Part shown: piece after piece, positions 42,894 through 52,107 of the stretch
Layout of the letters: each line of letters begins with the position of its first letter
How positions within the stretch are numbered: the first letter of the stretch is position 1
From: GCA-2746365 sp963711255
Lineage (GTDB): Bacteria; Pseudomonadota; Gammaproteobacteria; SZUA-229
Assembly (NCBI GenBank): GCA_963711255.1
Contig: CAVQDO010000008.1
Location: 248,001-312,000 of the forward strand
Reading direction: 5' to 3'
DNA length: 64,000 bases
Program-made: the position numbers and the translations under genes
Notes under the pieces: generated by a model
Told to the model about the DNA's origin: nothing
The model's input: the letters and a program-made list of their open reading frames with translations, nothing else
Database searches by the model: none

Positions 42894-43799
42894 GTGTCAG
42901 TTCCAATATCTTATCTTTCCGTGATACTTATCTGGAGCACTACGCCATTAGCCATTCAGTGGAGTGGCAATGATGTGGGTTTTCAAATAGGCGTAGCTGT
43001 ACGTATGCTCATTGGCTTAATCGCCCTGTGCCTGCTGTTACGAATAATGAAGATAGAATTTCCCTGGCACAAAAAAGCACGCCGCGTATACCTGATTGGC
43101 GGCTCTTCTCTGTATGTAGCAATGAGTTTCGTCTACTGGGCAGCGCAGTTTATTCCCAGTGGCTGGATATCGGTAATATTTGGTTTATCCCCCATCATTA
43201 CCAGTATTCTGGCAAACCTGATATTGAAAGATTCACACCTTTCAGGGATGCGTTTAAGCGGCATGGCTTTAGGCTTCACCGGACTGTTAGTGGTTTTCTA
43301 TGAAGGCATGACAATATCTACTGCTGCATTACTGGGTATTATTGCCGTGGTAGTCAGTGCCGCATCACAGTCTCTGGGTTCAGTCCTGCTAAAACAGCAG
43401 CAACCGGACTTTCACCCGGTTGCTATCACTGCAGGCAGTATTGCAATTGCAATGCCTTTGTTTATTTTAAACTGCCTGGCCATCGGTAGCTGGCCGGAAA
43501 CATTTCCGCTCAGATCGGCATTATCAATACTGTACCTGGGACTTGTCGGTTCGGCCATAGGCTTTCCGATATACTTTTATCTGCTGAAAAAAATGAAACC
43601 CGAGCGGGTAGCAATCATTACATTGATTACTCCGATAACAGCGTTATTGCTAGGCGCCTATTTCAACGGGGAAATAATCAGCAGTAAAGTGTGGGCCGGA
43701 ACCATAATGATATTGTTCGGACTGACGATATACGAATACGGTAAATATTTACCACACGTCAGAAAATGGAAAGTACGCTGGCTACCCCGGCCGTTGTAG
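42894..43799 (+). CDS. EamA/DMT-family membrane transporter
   Basis: A 301-residue protein of the drug/metabolite transporter superfamily with ten helices in two EamA halves. It starts at GTG 42894 with GGAGG eight bases upstream. VILIWSTTPLAIQWSGNDVG begins half 1 and ILKDSHLSGMRLSGMALGFT its end. Half 2 includes GIIAVVVSAASQSLGSVLLK and the closing AIITLITPITALLLGAYFNG. Such exporters move amino acids, drugs or metabolites; the substrate cannot be told. It ends in a terminator shared with the opposing glycosyltransferase. Confidence 0.93.
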   Translation: MSVPISYLSVILIWSTTPLAIQWSGNDVGFQIGVAVRMLIGLIALCLLLRIMKIEFPWHKKARRVYLIGGSSLYVAMSFVYWAAQFIPSGWISVIFGLSPIITSILANLILKDSHLSGMRLSGMALGFTGLLVVFYEGMTISTAALLGIIAVVVSAASQSLGSVLLKQQQPDFHPVAITAGSIAIAMPLFILNCLAIGSWPETFPLRSALSILYLGLVGSAIGFPIYFYLLKKMKPERVAIITLITPITALLLGAYFNGEIISSKVWAGTIMILFGLTIYEYGKYLPHVRKWKVRWLPRPL

Positions 43800-43850
43800 G
43801 CCGTTATTGTTACTCAAGGCTGAAGCGATAAAATAACTTTTACAGCAAAA

Positions 43851-43890
43851 CAATGATGACAAATTCTGCCAATGAAATTTGTCATCATTG
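43851..43890. terminator. Bidirectional terminator hairpin
   Basis: CAATGATGACAAATT and AATTTGTCATCATTG are perfect 15-base arms with a 10-base loop, between two convergent genes. The left flank has AAAA, giving U-rich ends for the leftward transcript. Confidence 0.8.
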
Positions 43891-43965
43891 TGCCGCTTTT
43901 GATATAAGGTTTTCATAGCAAACATCAAGCCCTTGACCTGATGGCCTTCCCTTTCGAGTCAAGAA

Positions 43966-45150
43966 CTACAGCAATTGGTCGATATGCTGTATTAGCTTTT
44001 GCTCAACATCATCAGCAACACCTGCATATTTTTTTGCAAACTCTTCGGCAGCAAGCCGGTAGCGTGAATCGTCAAGCAGCATCTGGAGCTTGTTACTCAT
44101 ATCCTGCGGATTGCCCAACCCCGACCACAAACCCGCACCCATCCGCTCTATATTTCGAGCAAGCTTGGCTTGTTCAAAATAGATTGGCAGCAGCAATACC
44201 GGCTTACCGGCTAAGAGAAATGTTGCAACGGTGCCATGCGTGCTATTTGTAATAGCAATATCACAACTAGCCGCTGCCTGTATTAAATCCAGCGGTGTTT
44301 CTGAAAAGTGGATCGATTCAGAAGTAAGCCTTAATCTATCTTTTTTGATGAGCTCAGGTGCATAGACTATGACCGATGCCTGTATTTTATTCAGGTATTG
44401 AAACAGGGAAGGCATTTTCTGAAAAGGTTTGAGGTACGCATAGATACGTTTGCCCTGCACAGCCGGCCACACTGGTTTAGAACCAAGCCCGGACAAAAGC
44501 GTACCCCAGTAAGTAACATCGCCCTGCGGCCTGCCGGGGTAGTGATCAAACTCACTGTAGCTGGTCATTATTCTGCTATCAACATCATATAATTGTGCGA
44601 TACGATCTACTGAATCACTACCAAGCTGAACTAGCACCTGGTTGATATTTGCAAGAATCCTGGCCTCATCTGCAGCCACCACGTCCATATCAGGTGCCGG
44701 CCTTGTCCGCAGCAATGGTGGCGTCGTAACATTGGGTGGTATAAAAAACCCGCTACCAATAACAATTTTCCTGCAGTCCAGGTTTCGTGAGGCAATTAAG
44801 GCAGAAGGACTATGGTCATGAATAATAAGATCGGGCTGGTAGGACTGAAATATCTGTTGCCAGGCTTTGGCCAGCCCCGTCAGTAACTGAACATTAGAAT
44901 AACCCACATTATTAAGGATTTGCGCAAAGGTAAAGGGATTGGGTATTTGATTGCCAACCCCTTTGAGCACTATAGGTGCCTGGAAATAGGGAAATCCGGC
45001 TTGTCCAAGGCTGGTTTCAGCCTGACTTAAATCACGCAGAACAAAAGCCACCTCATGCCCTTTTTCTCGCAGTCCCCTGGCCAAAGGAAGATACGGCGCG
45101 ACGTGACCCATGCCACCGCCCAGTTCCCAGGTAAACAGTATTTTTGCCAC
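43966..45150 (-). CDS. GT1-type glycosyltransferase (UDP-glycosyltransferase fold)
   Basis: A 394-residue cytoplasmic enzyme with the GT-B fold. The N-terminal acceptor domain begins MAKILFTWELGGGMGHVAPY and LPLARGLREKGHEVAFVLRD. The C-terminal donor site includes SCDIAITNSTHGTVATFLLA then GKPVLLLPIYFEQAKLARNI, like UGT signature regions, and a YAGVADDVEQKL tail. Such enzymes glycosylate small molecules or lipids. The acceptor is unknown. No polysaccharide cluster surrounds it. Confidence 0.9.
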   Translation of the reverse strand: MAKILFTWELGGGMGHVAPYLPLARGLREKGHEVAFVLRDLSQAETSLGQAGFPYFQAPIVLKGVGNQIPNPFTFAQILNNVGYSNVQLLTGLAKAWQQIFQSYQPDLIIHDHSPSALIASRNLDCRKIVIGSGFFIPPNVTTPPLLRTRPAPDMDVVAADEARILANINQVLVQLGSDSVDRIAQLYDVDSRIMTSYSEFDHYPGRPQGDVTYWGTLLSGLGSKPVWPAVQGKRIYAYLKPFQKMPSLFQYLNKIQASVIVYAPELIKKDRLRLTSESIHFSETPLDLIQAAASCDIAITNSTHGTVATFLLAGKPVLLLPIYFEQAKLARNIERMGAGLWSGLGNPQDMSNKLQMLLDDSRYRLAAEEFAKKYAGVADDVEQKLIQHIDQLL

Positions 45151-45344
45151 CCTGATGCTACTCCTGTTGTGCTCAGCAAAGCCATAGCATCAATACAGAT
45201 GGCTGAAGTTTTTATGCTCTTACTTCAACTTGAACACTGACACGCTTTGCCTGCTTTTCATTATTATTTAAACAGGCCGACATCTTACAACAAATAGTAC
45301 TATTTATTCACACCGCTTAATCGGCAGCAGTCGACTATCAATAT

Positions 45345-45545
45345 TTAATGAATATTAACGGAAAGAGCATTTGTACTACTTAGATTACTCCAGACTACGT
45401 CACCATCTTCACCGGTCACTTTAACCATAAAGTACTCTTGCGACATCCTGGATGCAGTGAAACAGGCACTGGTCTTGTTATCGTAAGATTCAAGAACAAG
45501 CCAATTCGAAGAATTTTCGTCAGGTTTATATTTGATATCCCACAT
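45345..45545 (-). CDS. Small protein of unknown function (66 residues)
   Basis: The ATG at 45545 has a strong purine tract (AAGGGGG) five bases before it, supporting a real gene. The protein is short, soluble and probably beta-rich (MWDIKYKPDENSSNWLVLES, CFTASRMSQEYFMVKV). I do not recognise it. It has no signal or membrane segment. The gap 45546-45995 holds no further supported gene. Confidence 0.45.
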   Translation of the reverse strand: MWDIKYKPDENSSNWLVLESYDNKTSACFTASRMSQEYFMVKVTGEDGDVVWSNLSSTNALSVNIH

Positions 45546-45995
45546 ATCGTTACCCCCTTAATTCAGTAATAAAAAGCTGCAAATAACTGCATACAAAAAG
45601 ATTTTATTCTCAATTTATAATCAGTAAGGTAAAAGCATAACTCACACTTATGACTAAGGCCCATAATGCCAGCTCAAGAAGTATTAACTCATACTGATTA
45701 TTTTTTTTCTGTTTCACATTATCCAACCAATCAATTCAACATCGTTAATATAACTAAAGCAAAAGCCATGCCAGAAAACCGCGCGACCGGTAAGAAAAGA
45801 AATTTTCGTGAAAAAACAAATTTAGACACGCTACAAAGCGGGGATTGGGCGAACACAGGGGGATTTTAGTGAATTAAATAAATATTACCTGGCTATCAAT
45901 TACTTTACGGACTATTGCAGCCTGAGGCACATTACAAGGTAATAGTGTCGATTATCTGACAACAGTTGCTATTTATACGTCAGCACAGGAATGTT

Positions 45996-46323
45996 TCAGT
46001 ATGAGTAGTTATTAGCAATAGCCTGTGAAATTGCTGGTTTGCCAGAAACCTTCCAGTTATTATAAACCCCTGTGATACTGCTTTTAAGTACAGCCATTTT
46101 CTGATTAATGCTTAACCGTTTTTTTAGTGCCACAGGCAAGCTGGCTCCATTTCTCTCCAGCAATTTAAGCCTTGAATTAAGTTTACCTTTAGCGGCGTGC
46201 ATAATAGCTGTTTCACCATCCTGGTTTTTTGTACCAATAGCAGCCTTACTCTTATGCAAAACCACTACCGTTGCCTGCTACCCTTTCGCTGCAGCTAACA
46301 TCTGGTCGCTAACAGCCTGTTAA
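45996..46323 (-). pseudogene. Decayed ankyrin-repeat gene fragment
   Basis: Read leftward from about 46323 the frame gives QMLAAAKG, an in-frame TAG, then QATVVVLHKSKAAIGTKNQD and GETAIMHAAKGKL, an ankyrin repeat pattern (xDxxGxTAlmxAaxxG). The TAG at about 46287 and lack of a start show it is broken. The last 50 residues are not ankyrin-like. It abuts a second gene fragment on the other strand, implying a deletion junction near 46320. Confidence 0.6.
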
Positions 46324-46643
46324 TAGAAAATAACAGCAACATTCTCGGTGTGCGTTACTACGATACAGATTCATCGGACATGACTTCATTCATCGCAAAT
46401 TCAAGGTTTCATGTTTCCAGGAACGGGCGGATAAACCCGCGCCTGCAATTTGATGTTCGTGATTTAAGCAATGGAGGTTCTCAGCATAAAATACCAGCCT
46501 TACTCAGAACAGACTACCTGTATTCAAAAAAGTTGATTTTCGATTTTGATATTGGTTACGATGAAACCTTTGAAACTAACGATGGACAGGATCTGGGCAA
46601 CAACAGTTTATTTTTCCTTCTGGGGTATCGCTGGGATTTTTAA
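46323..46643 (+). pseudogene. C-terminal fragment of an outer-membrane barrel protein
   Basis: An open frame from just after 46298 gives NSNILGVRYYDTDSSD, FHVSRNGRINPRLQFDVRD, LLRTDYLYSKKLIFDFDIGY, and ends FFLLGYRWDF. The last segment is a typical barrel end with a terminal phenylalanine, and resembles the last third of large TPR-plus-barrel outer-membrane proteins. No signal peptide or N-terminal part is present, so I call it a remnant. The gap after it (46644-47002) shows no gene. Confidence 0.6.
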
Positions 46644-47002
46644 AACACTTTATAGTCATCTTAAAAACACCGATGGCAAAATCGCTGAACGAGGACAAAG
46701 TTTAAAACCTTTAATCATGCAAAAGATATGGCGGCGAAATAAATAAGGTTTAATCGCAAACCATTAACCCGTCAATTTAAATAATGAAGTTCATCCTGAC
46801 CCGTTAAATTTTAGACTGGTTTTAGCCTTCTGATTTTTTTTACACTCTGCTGTAAAAATTTTCAAACGTTAACCCAAAAGTTTTTTATATGGGTAAATTC
46901 TTATGTTCTAACAGTCTTTTTTACTGAAATTAATAAGTCACGGAAATCATTAAAAAAACCCGACTTATCCACAGTTTATCCTGAAAATCTCCACCGTGAT
47001 AT

Positions 47003-47051
47003 ACACAATATATAGTGCTTGACTAATCCCCCGACCACACCCTATAGTATC
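47003..47051 (+). promoter_or_regulatory. NrdR boxes and sigma-70 promoter of nrdA
   Basis: ACACAATATATAGTGC (47003-47018) matches the NrdR consensus (ACACWATATATWGTGT) nearly fully. A weak second box, ACACCCTATAGTATCC, starts 33 bases later (47036-47051), about three helical turns. TTGACT (47019-47024), 18 bases and TATAGT (47043-47048) make a good sigma-70 promoter, and the second box overlaps its -10. Repression by NrdR with high dATP is expected from the family. Confidence 0.9.
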
Positions 47052-47116
47052 CAGCATAAAAACCCTGCGAGAGAACAGGGCACCATAAAAACAGCTAAAC
47101 CACTGCGGGAAGGGCA

Positions 47117-50008
47117 ATGCAACCAAATACACCCAAAAATACTATTCAAGCGAACGACAACCAAACCACCTTAACCAAGACAAAATCAACAGCAGCAGAT
47201 TCGACCAGTATTGCAGCAACGGCACCGGGTCAATTTCGTGTAATCCGCCGAAATGGCAAGGTTACCGCATTTGACAGCGATAAGATTTCAATCGCCATGA
47301 CCAAGGCCTTTCTGGCCGTTGAAGGTGGCAACGCGGCAGCCAGTAACCGCATTCATGAAATCGTTAAAAACCTGACCGAACAGGTCACTTATGCCCTGAC
47401 TCGCCGCATTCCAGATGGTGGCACTTTCCACATTGAAGACGTGCAGGACCAGGTTGAGCTGGCATTGATGCGTGGCGGCCATCAGCAGATTTCCCGTGCC
47501 TACGTTATCTACCGTGAAGAACATGCCCGTGCCCGTGCGCAGGAAAAAGAGCTTGAACAAAGCCTGGAAGAAATCACCAGCCACATCAATGTAACACTGG
47601 ATGACGGCAGCGTTCAGCCGCTGGATAACAAACGTTTACATGCCATCGTTTCGGAAGCCTGTGAAGGCCTGGTTGATGTTGATGCACAGGCGATTCTGAA
47701 TGATACCGAACGTAACCTGTTCGACGGCGTACCGAATAAAGACGTATCCCGCATGCTGGTGATGAGCGCGCGTACCTTGATTGAAAAACAGCCGGATTAT
47801 GGTTACGCCGCATCACGCTTATTACTGGATGATCTGCGTACCGAAGCGCTGAGTTTTATTTACAACAAAACCAGCACCGCCACACAGACAGAAATGAAAT
47901 CGCAGTACCCGGGCTACTTTGGGGCTTACATCAAACGTGCCATTGACCTGGAACTGCTTGACCCCCGCCTGGCCGAATTTGACCTTGAATATCTAGGTAA
48001 ACAGCTGGATGCTTCTCGCGATCACCAGTTCACCTACCTGGGCCTGCAGACTTTATACGACCGTTACTTTATTCATAACGAAGATACCCGCTTTGAATTA
48101 CCACAGGCATTTTTCATGCGCGTATCAATGGGACTCGCTCTCAACGAAATCAACCGCGAAGAAAGTGCTGTTGAATTCTATCGACTGCTCTCCTCTTTTG
48201 ATTTTATGAGTTCAACACCAACACTGTTTAACTCTGGCACTTTACGTCCGCAGCTTTCCAGCTGTTACCTGACAACAATACCGGATGATCTTGACGGCAT
48301 CTTCGGCTCCATTAAAGACGATGCGCTGCTTTCAAAATATGCTGGCGGCCTGGGCAATGACTGGACACGTGTTCGCGGCATGGGCGCTCACATCAAGGGC
48401 ACCAATGGTAAATCTCAGGGCGTCGTACCATTCCTGAAAGTCGCCAACGACACCGCGGTTGCGGTTAACCAGGGCGGTAAACGCAAGGGCGCTATGTGCG
48501 CTTACCTGGAATCATGGCACATTGATATCGAAGAGTTTCTTGATCTTCGCAAAAACACCGGTGATGACCGCCGTCGTACCCACGACATGAATACCGCAAA
48601 CTGGATTCCTGACCTGTTCATGAAACGTGTTGCCGAAGACAAGGACTGGACACTGTTCAGCCCGAATGAAGCACCCGAGCTGCATGAACTGTGCGGCAAC
48701 AAGTTTGAAAAAGCCTACGTGGCATACGAAGCAAAAGCAGCCAACGGTGAAATGCGCGTGCACAAAACCATCAAGGCCAGTGCTCTGTGGCGCAAGATGA
48801 TCAGCATGTTATTTGAAACAGGCCATCCATGGGTTACTTTTAAAGACCCTTGTAACCTGCGTTACAGCAACCAGCATGTGGGTGTTGTTCACAGCTCTAA
48901 CCTGTGCACCGAAATCATGCTGCACACTAACGACCAGGAAATTGCTGTTTGCAACCTGGGCTCCGTTAACCTGCCTGCTCACATTAATGACAACGGCCTG
49001 GATACCGAGAAGCTGGAAAAAACCATCAACACAGCCATGCGCATGTTAGACAATGTCATTGATTACAACTTCTACAGCGTACCTGAAGCACGTGATTCCA
49101 ACCTGCGCCACCGTCCGGTTGGCATGGGCATCATGGGCTTCCAGGATGCACTGTATAAACAGCGCCTGCCTTATGCATCAGAAGAAGCGGTAGAATTTGC
49201 CGATCGCACCATGGAAGCAGTCAGCTACTTCGCGATTAAAGCATCAACCAACCTGTCAGAAGAACGTGGCCGTTACTCTACCTTCGAAGGTTCTTTGTGG
49301 AGTAAAGGTATTTTACCAATCGACTCTATTGATTACCTGGCAGAAGGCCGCGGTAACTACCTGGAAATCGATCGCAGCCATACCTTTGACTGGGATTCAT
49401 TACGCGAACGCGTACAGAAAGTGGGTATGCGTAACTCCAACACCATGGCGATTGCACCGACAGCGACTATTTCCAATATCTGTGGCGTCAGTCAGTCGAT
49501 TGAACCGACTTACCAGAACCTGTTTGTTAAATCCAACCTGTCCGGTGAGTTCACCGTGGTCAACCCGTACCTGATCAGTGATTTACGTGAACGCGGCATC
49601 TGGGACGAAGTGATGGCGAATGACCTTAAATACTACGATGGCAGTGTACAGCAGATCGACCGCGTACCAGACGACCTGAAAGCACAGTACCAGACTGCTT
49701 TTGAACTGGATGCACGCTGGTTAGTTGAAGCCGCGTCACGTCGTCAGAAATGGATTGACCAGGGCCAGTCTCTGAACCTGTACATGTCTGAGCCCAATGG
49801 CCAGAAACTGGACGCACTATACAAACTGGCATGGATACGTGGTCTTAAAACCACCTATTACCTTCGCTCAATGGGCGCAACCCATGTCGAAAAATCAACC
49901 ATGGATTCAAACCGCAGTACCGGCCTGAATGCCGTAGGCAATACAACAGAGACAGCAGCGCCGAAAGCGTGCTCTATCCTGGATCCGGAATGTGATGCCT
50001 GCCAGTAG
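47117..50008 (+). CDS. nrdA: Ribonucleotide reductase class Ia, large subunit NrdA
   Basis: A 963-residue catalytic subunit that reduces ribonucleoside diphosphates. There are two N-terminal ATP-cones: FRVIRRNGKVTAFDSDKISI (about 36-55) and a second at about 155-240 (LDDGSVQPLDNKRLHAIVSE). The core shows LSSCYLTTIPDDLDGIFGSI, GLGNDWTRVRGMGAHI, LCTEIMLHTNDQEIAVCNLG, and SSTPTLFNSGTLRPQLSS. The C-terminal thiol pair is in DPECDACQ. Length and double cone match the Pseudomonas-type NrdA. It is followed by a small unknown gene and nrdB. Confidence 0.97.
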   Translation: MQPNTPKNTIQANDNQTTLTKTKSTAADSTSIAATAPGQFRVIRRNGKVTAFDSDKISIAMTKAFLAVEGGNAAASNRIHEIVKNLTEQVTYALTRRIPDGGTFHIEDVQDQVELALMRGGHQQISRAYVIYREEHARARAQEKELEQSLEEITSHINVTLDDGSVQPLDNKRLHAIVSEACEGLVDVDAQAILNDTERNLFDGVPNKDVSRMLVMSARTLIEKQPDYGYAASRLLLDDLRTEALSFIYNKTSTATQTEMKSQYPGYFGAYIKRAIDLELLDPRLAEFDLEYLGKQLDASRDHQFTYLGLQTLYDRYFIHNEDTRFELPQAFFMRVSMGLALNEINREESAVEFYRLLSSFDFMSSTPTLFNSGTLRPQLSSCYLTTIPDDLDGIFGSIKDDALLSKYAGGLGNDWTRVRGMGAHIKGTNGKSQGVVPFLKVANDTAVAVNQGGKRKGAMCAYLESWHIDIEEFLDLRKNTGDDRRRTHDMNTANWIPDLFMKRVAEDKDWTLFSPNEAPELHELCGNKFEKAYVAYEAKAANGEMRVHKTIKASALWRKMISMLFETGHPWVTFKDPCNLRYSNQHVGVVHSSNLCTEIMLHTNDQEIAVCNLGSVNLPAHINDNGLDTEKLEKTINTAMRMLDNVIDYNFYSVPEARDSNLRHRPVGMGIMGFQDALYKQRLPYASEEAVEFADRTMEAVSYFAIKASTNLSEERGRYSTFEGSLWSKGILPIDSIDYLAEGRGNYLEIDRSHTFDWDSLRERVQKVGMRNSNTMAIAPTATISNICGVSQSIEPTYQNLFVKSNLSGEFTVVNPYLISDLRERGIWDEVMANDLKYYDGSVQQIDRVPDDLKAQYQTAFELDARWLVEAASRRQKWIDQGQSLNLYMSEPNGQKLDALYKLAWIRGLKTTYYLRSMGATHVEKSTMDSNRSTGLNAVGNTTETAAPKACSILDPECDACQ

Positions 50009-50128
50009 GCAATACGGCAGGCAATCATAGTCATAACATAACGTTTAACATTACATCATCAGAATAAGGGCTAAGGAAACAAAGAATAAAAATAAAGAAA
50101 AACAATAAAAATAAACAGGGGGAGAAGC

Positions 50129-50452
50129 ATGAGCTTCATTGATGAGTTGAACCAGGTAATAGACGACCTGCCTTTTAACCGGCATCAAACGAGTAAAGAC
50201 GAAATCGCCCATTTTTGTGAACATAACGGCATTTACATCAAGTTTACTCGGGCAAGAACGACCTGGCGAGCCAGGGCACCCAGTGCATTTAAACCCTGGT
50301 GGTTATTTTTAGAACCCCTGAGAAAAAATCTGAAACAGAATAATGGAAAACAGAAACAACAATACATGCAACACAAGAAGAACAACAAAATAATAAATGC
50401 TGCTGACGCGGCTAATAAAATAGAATCAATCGAGGTAACCGAAAATGCTTAA
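50129..50452 (+). CDS. Unknown small gene between nrdA and nrdB
   Basis: A 107-residue protein with GGGGGAG before its ATG. The first half has an acidic start (SFIDELNQVIDDLPFNRHQT) and CEHNGIYIKFTRARTTWRAR, the second is basic and rich in lysine and asparagine. It has no membrane segment. The stop overlaps the nrdB start by eight bases, so translation is coupled with nrdB. I do not recognise the family. A link to ribonucleotide reductase assembly or control is inferred from position only. Confidence 0.6.
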   Translation: MSFIDELNQVIDDLPFNRHQTSKDEIAHFCEHNGIYIKFTRARTTWRARAPSAFKPWWLFLEPLRKNLKQNNGKQKQQYMQHKKNNKIINAADAANKIESIEVTENA

Positions 50453-51806
50453 CAACTGGGACGATCCTTTTGCAAAATTCACTGGTGATAAAAATAATAA
50501 AACTACGACCGCTACAGAAAAAAATGCAACGGAAGTCTTAAACAGTCATACACTGGATAATATTGAATCTGCTACTGCCCCTGCAAAAGCAGAATCTGTG
50601 ACAGAGAAAACTACCCCGGCAAGCAAAGCGCCACACGCTGGTGACGGTATTGTTTCTAATGAAAGACTAATGTCAACGGCCGGTGCTGCGCCCCAGGTTA
50701 ACCCTATTATTGAAAACACCGAGATAGATACAGAGCTCGGCGATACCGATTTAACCGGTACCGGTCTGGAAGAAATAGAAATGGGTGCATCACGCATTCA
50801 GGTTGATGATAAAAAGATCATTAACTGCCGTGCTGATTTAAACCAGCTGGTGCCATTTAAATACGACTGGGCATGGCAGAAATACCTGGATGGCTGTGCT
50901 AACCACTGGATGCCGCAGGAAATCAACATGACCGCCGACCTTGCTTTATGGCGTGACCCTAACGGCCTGACCGATGATGAACGTACAGTCATCAAACGCA
51001 ACCTTGGTTTTTTTGCCAGTGCAGATTCACTGGTTGCCAACAACCTGGTTCTGGCTGTCTACAAACACATCACTAATCCTGAATGTCGCCAGTACCTGCT
51101 ACGCCAGTCTTTCGAAGAAGCCGTGCATACACATGCATACCAGTACTGCGTTGAATCCCTGGGCCTTGATGAAGGCGAGATTTTCAATATGTACCGTGAA
51201 CTGCCAGCAGTCGCCCGCAAAGCAGAATGGGCATTGCCATTCACACAACACCTGGCTGATCCTAACTTCCACACCGGCACTGCTGAAAATGACCAGAAAC
51301 TGCTGCGTGAACTGATTGCGTTCTATGTGGTATTTGAAGGCATCTTCTTCTACGTCGGTTTCACCCAGATACTGTCGATGGGCCGCCGCAACAAGATGAC
51401 CGGCGTCGCTGAACAGTTCCAGTACATTTTGCGTGACGAATCCATGCATATGAACTTTGGCATCGATGTCATTAACCAGATTAAAATTGAAAACCCGCAT
51501 CTATGGAGCGAGGAATTCCAGCAGGAAATGGTTGAACTGATACGTGAGGCCGTGGAAATCGAAACACAATATGCACGTGACACCATGCCACGCGGCGTTC
51601 TCGGATTGAACGCACCTATGTTCGAAGAATATTTACAGTTCATCGCAAACCGTCGCTGTTCACAAATTGGTCTGCCAGAACAGTATACCGGTGCGACAAA
51701 TCCGTTCCCGTGGATGTCTGAAGTACTGGATCTTAAAAAAGAGAAAAACTTTTTTGAAACACGAGTCACTGAATACCAGACTGGTGGTGCCCTTAGCTGG
51801 GATTAA
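50445..51806 (+). CDS. nrdB: Ribonucleotide reductase class Ia, small subunit NrdB, with N-terminal extension
   Basis: A 453-residue radical-generating subunit. All metal ligands are present: D194, E225, H228, E298, E332 and H335, and the radical tyrosine is Y232 (FEEAVHTHAYQY). The conserved core starts at about residue 128 (NCRADLNQLVPFKYDWAW). The first 125 residues are an extra, polar, Thr/Ala/Glu-rich segment (KNNKTTTATEKNATEVL, GDTDLTGTGLEEIEM) with no ATP-cone motif, so it is not a nucleotide switch of the known type. E. coli NrdB is about 376 residues. ATG 50445 follows within the previous gene's end. The C-terminal tail (TEYQTGGALSWD) would dock on NrdA. Confidence 0.95.
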   Translation: MLNNWDDPFAKFTGDKNNKTTTATEKNATEVLNSHTLDNIESATAPAKAESVTEKTTPASKAPHAGDGIVSNERLMSTAGAAPQVNPIIENTEIDTELGDTDLTGTGLEEIEMGASRIQVDDKKIINCRADLNQLVPFKYDWAWQKYLDGCANHWMPQEINMTADLALWRDPNGLTDDERTVIKRNLGFFASADSLVANNLVLAVYKHITNPECRQYLLRQSFEEAVHTHAYQYCVESLGLDEGEIFNMYRELPAVARKAEWALPFTQHLADPNFHTGTAENDQKLLRELIAFYVVFEGIFFYVGFTQILSMGRRNKMTGVAEQFQYILRDESMHMNFGIDVINQIKIENPHLWSEEFQQEMVELIREAVEIETQYARDTMPRGVLGLNAPMFEEYLQFIANRRCSQIGLPEQYTGATNPFPWMSEVLDLKKEKNFFETRVTEYQTGGALSWD

Positions 51807-51912
51807 TCCAGACCGGGAATAACCCGGCCAGGGACTATGTTCCCGTCGATTCAGGCATACTCTGGAAACGAAGTGTAGTTAAATGAGCAAAAAGATAATG
51901 AAGGAACACTTA

Positions 51913-52012
51913 CTGTATATAAAGATATACAGGTAGAACAAGGAGAAAACAATAAGCCTTGGAGGCTGGAGAGAAATCTTAAAGGCGATGAGCAATCATC
52001 GCCTTTTTTATT
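51913..52012 (+). terminator. Hairpins and intrinsic terminator after nrdB
   Basis: A stem (CTGTATAT/ATATACAG, 51913-51932) is followed by the terminator AAAGGCGATG-AGCAAT-CATCGCCTTT with TTTTTATT (51981-52012). The 51807-51912 part has further small hairpins (CCGGG-AATAA-CCCGG). They could end the nrd operon or belong to a small RNA made here. No gene is seen. Confidence 0.85.
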
Positions 52013-52107
52013 GCACGCCAGTAAGCGGGCAACCTTAATTACTACTTTTTTTCTAATAACGCAGCATAAGCGTTACTATGTCAATCAAATAAACTTACAA
52101 TAACAGC

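Noticed and set aside
45666..45869. 67-codon rightward open frame
   Set aside because: The composition is not coding-like, with no domain and no supporting neighbour.
51913..51932. LexA (SOS) box-like CTGTATAT...ATATACAG
   Set aside because: The spacing is four bases longer than the 16-bp LexA consensus, and it is followed by other hairpins rather than a promoter.
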